From Baylisascaris procyonis (Eukaryota; Nematoda; Chromadorea; Rhabditida; Ascarididae), in contig JAZARR010000105.1 of assembly GCA_037389465.1 (NCBI GenBank), positions 3,534,001-3,598,000 of the forward strand: a DNA stretch of 64,000 nt, written 5' to 3'. Both the position numbers and the translations under genes were made by a program. Positions 12,701 through 21,862 of this stretch are shown here, one piece after another. Below the pieces are notes generated by a model that saw only the letters and a list, made by a program, of their open reading frames with translations, searched no databases and was not told the origin of the DNA. Position 1 is the first letter of the stretch, and every line of letters starts with the position of its first letter.

Positions 12701-14573
12701 GGAAGGGGAGGGAGAAGAGGTGATCCATGTCCCAAAATCCGGTCAATTAACTTGCGATCTGATCCGCAGCCTATCCTGAAATCAAGACAACGTCAAAGTG
12801 TCGTTAAGAAGTATATCGTTGTTGATTTTTTGGAACCTTAGTTTAGACATCTGATCTTTGCCTCATCAGTCATTCGAAGCAACATGTAAAACTGCAGTCC
12901 ATTTTTGCGCACTCCTACGAATCTCTTTTCAAAGCGAGTAGGATTGCTGCGTGTTTGGGCTTGGGTAGGGACCACAGTCATATCGGCGGGCTGAGGTTGT
13001 TTGAGGTACTTCTTTAAACTTTCTAGGGGACCTGTGCTTTATCTACAACTTACGCTTTTGCAAAAAGTTTTGTCTCTGTAAAGATTCGAATCCTGGAGCT
13101 TCAGAAAAGAAGAAATTTTCGGAAATCATGAAACGACTGCAGAAAGATGAGGACGGTTTTTGGAACCTCTTTTGGCAACCACATTGCAACTTTCGCTGTC
13201 AATAGAGTGAATCTCTCGTTGAAAAAAGAGCATGCAACCAAGTAAACGGCCTCCACAATACGCGTTTTTTTATAAAATAAAAAGAACACATTTGAAAATA
13301 CAACGGAGAAAAGTAAACTCATCAATACTAGGCTACTGAATTAAATCCGTGTTGAGAGTTTTTCGATGACAGGGATTGGAACTTATAAGGAGAGTGATAA
13401 CATCGAAGGCACACGGCATCGAGAGTGCTGGCAAAACGTCGAATGGTGCATCGTTTCCAATCTCAGCTTCTTTCGAGGGATTGCAGCCAATACAGCCAGT
13501 CAACGCACCAGAACATGTTCGTTTTTTGCATCGTTTAAGCTATCGGTAAAGTTCAGAATCATGCAAGTACCGCATGTGTACTTCACTATTTGCTACAGTA
13601 GTGATTGCAATGCACCTTTAAGTAGCTAGGGCGATTACTGTCACTTCCTTATAATCTTCTAACCGTAATTTAGACAGTATGGGCAACTACCGTAATTTCT
13701 TTTTTCCATTGTTATGAATTATTGCATGGATTGAATAGAATATATTTCAACAACGGTCTCAATGTATTGGCATTATGTTTATATACATGCGCGGTTATTT
13801 TCGACTAGACTTAGCGAAAGAATTCTCTCTCTGACTCATAATACTCTCTGACTCATATCGCAAAATCCGGCTAGGCTTATCAACAGCTCAATTTAATGTA
13901 TCCCCCCCTCCCCAAATTGGAATTGAATGATTTTGAAGTTTTATGAAAAAAAAAAAACTTTTGAAAACAAAACATGAACTAAGAAATTGACAATAATTCC
14001 TATGATGCGGCTAGCTTACATGACATATTTCTTTTTGCATGACATGTATGCAGTGGGTTCCAACAAAAGCATGATTGTATCACATATAACTCAACTAAAA
14101 GCTTCGAGTCCATAGGGTTCGCATTTCAAAGGGAATTTAAGTTGAGCTCACTCAGAAGTTCGTTCGCAAAATTGAATTAGCAACGAATTCTCGAATTGTT
14201 GACGATGCTACATTCTTTAGTAAGTCAATGCTTTAAGCCTATTTACGCTTGCATCTTCAAATAGAAAGATGTTGAAGGGGTCTCTTAGGTGGCGAGAAGG
14301 GGACAGAAGGAATAGAAGAGGCCAATCGAGGATATATAGCATGAACATTTTAAGATGTCACTATCGAAAAGTCAGTTGAGAACGTTGTCATCTCTGCTGC
14401 CTGGAGGGTTATTGTCGCAGAGAATCACCGAAGAGTTACCCGAAAATATCAGCAGCGAATTGTTGAAGAAATTCGCCTCAATTTTATCACCGCCAAGCAC
14501 TCCCACCGATGCGCAACGACCATTCGCCAAGCAGAATCTCGATTTTATAGTGCAAAACGCGAACTCTGGATAA
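3799..14573 (+). CDS. two-MAM-domain protein, probably secreted (5' incomplete)
   Basis: Spliced exons: 3799-3939, 4510-4646, 6185-about 6316, 7647 (or 7645)-7762, 8813-8941, 9526-9752, 10587-10666, 11524-12414, 14355-14573. All junction phases agree and give about 690 codons. The first MAM domain (meprin/A5/mu fold) spans exons 1-3: it opens ECKFDGNSWCGW and closes with a KSDVVAIDSVKLM strand. The second opens KCTFLDSSCSW, contains NWQRLEGNLAI, MDVWMS and GGNGWHRLRVPIRAF, and ends near NEIGC. MAM domains are extracellular adhesion or recognition modules, so an extracellular role is inferred. The 297-codon exon is Ser/Thr/Pro-rich, lacks cysteine and looks disordered until a helical C-terminal block (GKLSDITKVLSRIGGQPVL). 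An exon at about 6687-6789 may also belong between exons 3 and 4. The start codon and signal peptide were not found. No specific orthologue is recognised. Confidence 0.85.
6687..6789 (+). CDS. possible extra MAM-gene exon
   Basis: A run of T ending in ttttcag precedes an open segment encoding LDLVRLFVYEKCTEEAMQN and ending at AAG|GTGATT. It would fall in the linker between the two MAM domains. Including it requires exon 3 to end later (for example at 6353) to supply one base. Leaving it out also gives a consistent frame, so it is optional or alternatively spliced. Confidence 0.35.
12566..12631 (+). CDS. alternative short last exon of the MAM gene
   Basis: After the 891-base exon ends at GAACAG|GTAATG (12414), the first good acceptor, ttcttcag at 12565, opens 21 in-phase codons (QSTFVSEFFLDFTYTEATER R) followed by TGA. 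The 14355 exon is also phase 0 and encodes 72 residues, including a Leu-rich helix-like stretch. Either could be the true end, or they could be alternative C-termini. I favour the longer one for its codon use and its similarity in style to the preceding helical block. Confidence 0.35.
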   Translation, partial: QSTFVSEFFLDFTYTEATERR

Positions 14574-16835
14574 AAAGATTCTTTCGGTGCATATTCGCCT
14601 ACAACTTTCTTATTCAAATATTTCATTGACGTATCGAAAGAAGAAGAGGAGAGGAGGGGATAGGAATGTGAATTGTAGACCCCATATTCTTACACCCAAT
14701 ATAATTTTCCGAAGTTGTAAAATGACTTTTCGTCTCCTCTCATATGCAGTGGTCCATGCAGTATAGATATCGTCTCATCTGTGTGACAAATTTACTTCTT
14801 TTATTTATTTATTTTTTTCTTCAAATTTTTTTTTTGTGGTATTATATTCTATCGGGTGATAAACATCTGAAAATCTGCTAAACTCATCCGTCGTTCAAGA
14901 ATATTGAATTTGGCAATACGAATAATTCATTGCCGTATACTTTATTCATTTAATTTCTCAGTTCAAATGAACATCAAGCAACAAAAGTTGTTATGTGTTA
15001 CTTAGGTTTAATAAATATATTCCTTCGCATTACGCAACAATGCACAGATCATAAACTTCGATGCTTATGATCGTTTATATGTGATCGAAAAACAAAATCC
15101 GAGTTCATCGTTGATTTGTTGCGTGAATTGAAGAGTGCTTTATTTATATGAAAGTATTGTTTAAATGTTTTATCGCGTATGCATCTGTAAATTCTTCAAT
15201 AGGAAATGGCTATGTTTACCATTGAACAAGTGAAATGGTGCCGCAAATAATTGCTGTTGATGAGATTAATCTTACAACAGAGTTTTCATTGAAATTAAAA
15301 AAAAAAAAAACAACGAAAATCACGAACTTTGACCTCAGCACTATTTGTAATATGATCCTCGGATTCTGTTAGCTTGCTTATTGTAAATGAAATGAAGTTC
15401 TATTGTTTATGTTCTAAAATGAGTGAAAAATATTGCTCGTGAAAAGAAATGTTGCAAAACTTTATGCAACCTATTTGTTATGGAAGCTTTAAAAAATTTA
15501 ATTTTATAGCCTCACTGAATGAATGATGGACAAATTTCTTTGAGTTACTTTGTTTCAAATCCATTTTGGACAGATGTGTTTATATATGTAAGCAAAATAA
15601 GGAAGTTCTTCTTCTAACCTCTTAGTTTATGAATTTTCTTTGAACTTTCAATAAGTTTCATCTGAGAGCATAATTTATCGCTAAGCTATCCACTAAATAA
15701 ACTCAGCTCTTCTTTTATAGTCATCGAATCGCTTAGCCATTCCTTATGGAGGAACTCATCCATGAATATATCTTACTGAATCGAAATAGAAGTAAAACAC
15801 CCCCATTCTGAAGGAGGAGATCGTACGGGGCTAACATTTCTTTAGCGGAAACTTTTTTTTTCTGTTGGAAAAAAAATTGTGATTTAATTTTTTTGTTGAT
15901 TATCAACTTACCGATTTCATTCTTTGTTATACATAACCGTTTTGCCTTCGAGGCTATATACAAGCATCCTTGAACACTCCTGAAATGTCAGCAAAGCACG
16001 ATTACATTTTTCTTAGAAGTTAGATTTATATGTCTTTCCTCTCTATTCCGCGCTCTCGACTATCACTTTTTCTTAGAAATAAACTTTTTTTATTCCTCTT
16101 TGTTCTTAGTGATGAAATAAAAGGCATCTTAATCAATTGTTTCTGTTGTTGTATAATACATCCCCAAGTATCTTGTGAATAAATGGATTCTTTGATATTA
16201 CTTTTATTATTAACGCAATGAGTGATAATTCCAATAGAGCTGTCAAAGAACACTAAAATTATGTATATAGTTATATACATCTATGTTCACAAAAAAGGAT
16301 AGAAAGTAAGTACTCACTCGAAAGGCAGAACATCGACCTTTCATGCTATCTTATCCACTAATTGTAGAATGGGTGAACCATTCAAGAGCGAAATAAAAGG
16401 TCTTTCACTACCGGTGAGGTTCTTAGTTCAGGGTGAGATAAGGATGCTGTGAAGTGGAACTACAAAATCTGATGTATTCGAAAAAACATTTATAGGCGAG
16501 TGGAAACTTCGATAAAACAAAGTGTGTAGTAATGTATTTGCAGAAAATTCGATCAACTACAACCTTTGAAATCACCCCAACATTTGAAAGCCAACAGTGT
16601 TTATTGCAGCAATGGAAAGTTTCGATAGAGATGTGTCCGAATTTCTGAATGACAGTGTTCGAATGGGAGAAGAGATCTGCTTATGTTCGGATTTAGACCA
16701 CGTAAGGATAGGAAAACGAGAACAAAGCGCATTGTAAAAACTTTCTTTGATGTTAGTGAAAGGTTTGACTGATAGTAGTAACCAACACCTCGTTTAATTT
16801 TCGACCCTTGCTGCGATATTCCATGATCCGTTATT
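14574..16835. other. non-coding, minus-strand exon-like pieces
   Basis: Mostly AT-rich, with no recognised gene. On the minus strand two short segments have convincing splice borders. One (about 15985-15911) runs from an atttcag acceptor to a TCG|GTAAGT donor, open in one frame. The other (about 15860-15775) runs from ttttccaacag to TTCA|GTAAGA and includes AKEMLAPYDLLLQNGG. Their phases do not join directly, so no gene model is offered. Confidence 0.4.
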
Positions 16836-17181
16836 AGCGTATTACATTAACTCTTTGTTTTATTACTTTATATCTTTTTTCTATTGCTTTATATTACATT
16901 ACTTCTTTAATTCAATGTAGTCCATGAAACTTGATTTATTGCATGTAAGGACGGGTGATGAGTCGAGTTGGGGCGATGCCAGCCTCTCCTTCTTTGATTC
17001 TCTTGCTAGGCGTTCCCTCTCACACGACAGTGACATTACGAAAGAGATGAGAGGGTTTTTTCAAAATAATGGAAGAGAAATTTAAACACTTACGAACATT
17101 CTTCGAAAAACGTAACTTCGGGAATGAATAACATTTTAGTGCAGGCGGAATATCGAAAGCGAAATCGCAGCTTTCCTACTC
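16836..17181 (+). repeat. direct repeat, copy 1
   Basis: Starts agcgtattacattaactctt and ends in gcaggcggaatatcgaaag...cgcagctttcct. It matches 20420-20720 over nearly its whole length with scattered differences and small indels. It leads straight into the hairpin-repeat block. This looks like one end of a dispersed, probably non-autonomous repeat family. No terminal inverted repeat or transposase is visible. Confidence 0.85.
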
Positions 17182-18060
17182 CAAAACCTTGCCTGCTTTG
17201 TAGAATATTAGACAGAGATGAAGAACGTAGGGAATTAATTACGTCGATGAAATATCGAAATCACCATAAACGAACCCGGCTGCTTCGCAGGATTAGAAAA
17301 ATCTGTAAGAAACTTTCAAAGCTAACCTCGCCGCTTTGCCGCATCGGCGAAATCTGGAACCGAGTTGAGGCCGCTTCGCGGAACCACGATCGCAGCTTCG
17401 CTGCTCTTCGCAGAACATTCTAGAGGAAAATCTGTAAGAAACCTTCAAAGCTAACCTCGCGGCTTCGTCTCTTCGGAAAAAATGCATGAGATGAAAAATG
17501 AAAAAACTTCGATTGCCGAAGAAATATGCGAAGCGCCATCGCAGCTTCGCTGCTCCAACAGCTTCGCTATCTGCGATAATATTCAACAGAACGCAGCCTC
17601 CCTTATTTAACTCCTCGGCTGCTTCGTGGAATATTCCGCAGAAATTCTTAAAAGAACTTTAAAGTCCAACCTCGCGGCATCGCCGCTTCGATGGAACCTC
17701 GAATCGAACTCAGCATGGTGCGTGAAAGGAAACCGCAGCTTCGCTGCTCCACGAGCTCACCTACTTCACAGAACATTCTAAAGAAAGATGTGAAAGAAAG
17801 TTTGAAACCTGACCTCGTCTCTTCGCCGCGTAACGCAGATGGAATATCGAAAAGGATAACGATTCACCAGCTTCGCAGAATATTCCACAGAAGACGAATT
17901 TGGCGGCTTCGCCGCTTCGCAGAAGCAAAATCGCAGCTTCGCTGCTCCAGCAGTTATGCTTTCTCGCTTAATATTCCATACGAACGACTGCAAGCAGAAT
18001 TCGAAGCTAACCTGGCGGCTTCGCCGCTTCAACGAAGTTCATTACAGGAACATACGAAAG
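17160..18060 (+). repeat. approx. 200-bp tandem units with TTCG hairpins
   Basis: The string cgcagcttcgctgctc or a close variant recurs near 17390, 17534, 17732 and 17930 (steps of about 144, 198 and 198), with a decayed copy near 17162. Between copies the order is conserved: an agaacattctagag-like string, tctgtaagaaa or similar, a caaagctaacctcgcgg-like string, then ggcttcgccgcttcg. Many units contain small perfect palindromes of the form GCAGC-TTC-GCTGC and GCGGC-TTC-GCCGC, which would form CUUCG-type hairpins as RNA. The long open frame across the block (17691-18101) comes from the stop-poor repeat and is not taken as a gene. Confidence 0.8.
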
Positions 18061-18185
18061 GAATTGAAGCATATTATGAAAAACAAAAGAACGTTCAATA
18101 ATGTACACGCAACAATCCATGGGACGTAAGGTGGGATAACAGTGACTGGTGGATAAACATGCAAAGGAGGGCGTGAACTTTGCTC

Positions 18186-18605
18186 CTTCGATCCATCGCG
18201 AGAGGCCATAAACGGCTTGAGGGGATCGTAAAGCGCAAAATGGAAGCGCTGGACTTCGCCCCAAACAACCGTTGGAAAAAACAATTATTGTTTACTGAGT
18301 TCGTCATTCACATGGAGTGATTTAAAACGTCTCTTCAGTTTTCATGCATAGGAAACTCAATTATCGAACTTAAGCGATTATCCCATAATTCAGCGGAACT
18401 ATGGAATGTGACCATTCGGCGTTTGTTGTTTACGACGTCTATCGCGAGACACCATAAACAAACGTGAGGTTCCGGAGTGATCTACCTAATTATTCGGTAG
18501 AATACACGGCTATGCAAGCAAACCTATCAGGTAGGAACGAGAAAATGAGAGAGCAAAGGATGTTTGACCTTAAGAGTTGGCGTCTATCGCGAGATACCAT
18601 AAATT
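18186..18605 (+). repeat. three copies of a TCGCGAGA..CCATAAA motif
   Basis: The pattern ccatcgcgagaggccataaac (about 18190), tctatcgcgagacaccataaac (about 18438) and tctatcgcgagataccataaat (about 18580) repeats three times with spacings near 250 and 140 bases. The core TCGCGA is self-complementary. The flanks of copies 2 and 3 share a further g(a/g)cgtctat. Function unknown; it is part of the repeat-rich block. Confidence 0.75.
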
Positions 18606-18649
18606 ACCGTAATCGTGGCAAATTAGCGGCAACCGCAAGCCACTAATGA

Positions 18650-20419
18650 TCGCTAATATTTGCTTACGCTTAATTCGAAATAAATAGCGACTCAGTTTAC
18701 AAAATTTAAACACTCCTGTTTCTCTGCTCATTGTGGGAATTTCGGGAAGATGAATGCATCATTTTAACGCTTCCCTTGTAACCTTTCATATGTATCCATT
18801 CCCATCGCGATTGAGCTAACCAGAAGACTAAAGCAATCAAAAAGATATTCTATCCGAAAAGTGAGCAATTTTTTGCTCAAATCGTGTGTGTTAGTGATAT
18901 CTAAGATGTGTAGAAAAAAAAAAATTAGAAAAAATACGGCTAATAAAAAATTTTACATTTAAAACTTTGAAGGGCTATAAAAAAGTAAGTGATAAAAAAA
19001 ATTCCACTAAATTTTATTTAGAAGTGATCGCTGTGAAGAGCTGCACATTTTGCAAAAAAAAAAAAAAAAAAAAAAGAAATCAAAAAAATCCGTTGATACT
19101 GAAAAATGGAATTTCAAAAAAATTTCAGCATGAAGAATTTCAATGAAATTTTGACACCATTTAAAAGAGAATTTAATTCTAAATCCAATAAACTAAACTC
19201 GATAAAAATTGATGCAATTCTAACTCACTTACAGCTTACTTAATTTCCAACTTTTCTGAAGTTTAAAGGCTTCTAAGTGTTTGAAATTTTGAAAAAATTT
19301 TAAAACTTTTCATATCATCGAAACTCACTCATTAAGATCTTTCATTTGATATAAGGATGAATGAAATTGAAGCGAAAAAATTTTTCTAAAAATATCGCGA
19401 GGGGGTAACCTTAGTATCGGAAAAACGCGATTTTGCGGTTTCCACAACATAGTGAAGGTTGAAGGAATTTGAAAATTTCAACTTCCGTTCAAGTAAGCTC
19501 GCCGAGTTCTCATCAAACATCAAAAGCCCCATTGTGCCAACTTGAACACGTGCCGAGATACGGGGTCGTCGAAAACGGCAAAATCCTGATTTTGGGAATT
19601 CTGGTGGAACGATTCGGGTAAGGGGGTGAGTACCATTTTGGGTCATGTGATATATTTTCGGGCACTATTCGCCATTCCAAGGTCACTGGAGTTGTTTTCA
19701 ACTCTCTACGATCATCGATTGGGGAGAAATCAGCCCCGCAATTTTAGGCCCCATAGTTAAGAGTGGTAATTGCATATTGCAAGTACCATAACACGGTTAA
19801 ATTTCTTTTAATTTGGTAAATTGGACTACCCGTGTTGATAACTTTTGACTGTCTATCGAATGAGTATATGTACGTGAAAATCCGTCGACTCATTCTCGAT
19901 CTATCATACCCCTCCCCAAACCCGCCCCCTCCCCACCGCATAACTTCAGGAAAAAAAGCAGAAGTTGAGTAGTAAGAGTAAAGTCCACTTCCAATACTAA
20001 GTATCCAAAGGTCCTGGAAGTTTGAAAAAATAGACTCATTCAAACTCGAGTTATTCGAGATTGAATGTTCATTTCATGGGAATGGTACCTTCACGGGGTT
20101 TATTTTACTATCCCCCTTCAATTTCACAACTTGTCACCCACCCCAACAAGTCACAAATGAAAAAAGAATAGAATAAAGAAGAATTAGAAAAAATGAATAA
20201 TTCCCAAAAGAGATATAGCATTTCAGTGTTAACTATGAAATTTCAGTATTTTTGAAATTTAAGAAAAATTAAAAATCCAATTTCATCCATGAACGAACTC
20301 GACCTGTAATTTGATGGGGCGGAAAATTTAAAAAAAAAAAAAGGAAAATTAAAATTTTAACGAAAGTTATTGCGCGACATGTTGAAATAATTTAGTGATG
20401 TTCTGTATAGAATAGAACT
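18650..20419. other. interior of the repeat region, no gene seen
   Basis: AT-rich with A-runs (about 23 A at 19055-19078). A more GC-balanced part at 19390-20100 has overlapping minus-strand open frames of under 100 codons and no recognisable protein. It lies between the two copies of the direct repeat and may be part of the same insertion. Confidence 0.5.
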
Positions 20420-20720
20420 AGCGTATTACATTAACTCTTTTATTTATTACTTTATATCCTTTCTTTCTATTACTTCAGATTACTTTACTTCTTTTTCAAT
20501 TTAGTTCATGAAAATCGGATGCCAGCCTCCCTTTCTCTGATTCCCTCGCTAAGCGTCCCTCTCACACGCGAGTAACATGATGAAAGAGATGAGGGGATTC
20601 TTGAAAATAATAGCAATGAAATTAAACACCTACGGATTTCCTCGAAATGTGTAACGTCGAGAATGAATAAATTTTAACGCAGGCGGAATATCCAAAGTGA
20701 GATCGCAGCTTCGCTGATCC
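20420..20720 (+). repeat. direct repeat, copy 2
   Basis: Second copy of the 16836-17181 sequence in the same orientation, from agcgtattacattaactctt to gatcgcagcttcgctgatcc. It ends within the first hairpin of the unit that begins the tandem block after copy 1, so copy 2 looks like a truncated element. Confidence 0.85.
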
Positions 20721-20895
20721 CCTGTGTTGCGTAATGATCTGAACCCCTGTGTTGTATGAAATCGTGATGAACACTATCCGAAACATTCAACAATATAACA
20801 AATAAGAAAGGCTACTTATTACTGGCGGAAGGGCAGCCAGAACCTGAAACTGTTTATGCATGTCCGCGTGTGATGCACGTCCAATAGTAGACAAC

Positions 20896-20996
20896 AGTAT
20901 ACAATAATATAAGATAACATACAATACCTTACAATGATGAACTCTATCTCATTTTATTGTGTATTGTTTTTTATTGTATATTATTGTATGTTATTG
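20896..20996. repeat. AT-rich imperfect inverted repeat
   Basis: The left arm carries acaataatataagataacatacaata. The right arm carries tattgtatattattgtatgtta. The arms are largely reverse-complementary around a short centre near 20940, so the block could fold into a long imperfect hairpin rich in ACAATA/TATTGT. Confidence 0.6.
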
Positions 20997-20999
20997 CGA

Positions 21000-21862
21000 T
21001 TCATTGTATTTTGCGGGGGGACATTATTTGGCGTTGTGAATTGAATGGCTGAAAAAAAAATTGGATGTTTCTGTTACGTTGTCGAGTTTCTGTGATGCGC
21101 ATTAGTATTAGCTTACAAAGTGCAGAGTACGGTAGTGGTGCGCACGCGGCATGGAGCTGCGTTCGCGGTTCGCAAGTGGGGTACCATCGTTTTCTGCAAG
21201 AGTGCCGCGGTTCTGTAAGTTAGCTTAATGATCGGTTGAAATTTCAAAGTTTTGCACTATCCGCACATAAAATACTCTCTAGAATGATAGCAGTTATGCC
21301 AATGGCTAGTGTAAAATAGAGGCAATGACGATAGGTGTTCACGTTTTTTTTTTTGTTTCTCTCTAGCCAAGTAACGTTTGCTTATGAATTTAGTTTATGC
21401 GATAATTGCTTGTTTTAGCTGTTTTATGCTTTACATTGGATTGCCTCAAGCTTTGCTCTTTCGTTCATTGAATTTTTATCGATTTCATTTGCACAACAAT
21501 TTGACCATCCCTTGTTTCTATTCTGAAGTAACCTTATATGGCTAAAATGTGTCCGTGTCGTTCTATTTGATCATGAGGCTTGATTCTGTCTCTCTTCTCT
21601 ATTCATCAGCATAATGAACACGAGTCATAAGTTAACTTTTTTTTTCCGTCTGAAGATCGGTTTTATTCCTTACATTAAACAAATTCCTTAGCTTTTTTTT
21701 CAACGTAATGAACAATTGCACCGACAAATTTTTTTACTTCTCCTTTGCGTTCCATCTCTCACTGCCGTTTTTACGTTGTTTTTTTTTTCGATCGTAACGC
21801 AAACCTTCAAAGAACTCCCTAAACATTCATTAATGAGTACGGCGTTGAATCTTAACTAGGCG
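21000..21862. promoter_or_regulatory. FITM upstream region
   Basis: No gene seen. This 0.86-kb stretch lies directly upstream of the FITM start and should hold its promoter, but I recognise no specific element. A tttcaacg-type sequence at about 21700 and the T-run at 21781-21788 are possible splice-leader acceptor context; neither is decisive. Confidence 0.3.

Noticed and set aside
17691..18101. 136-codon open frame in the hairpin-repeat block
   Set aside because: The frame follows the stop-poor GCAGCTTCGCTGC repeats, and similar frames are open on the other strand. Composition explains it.
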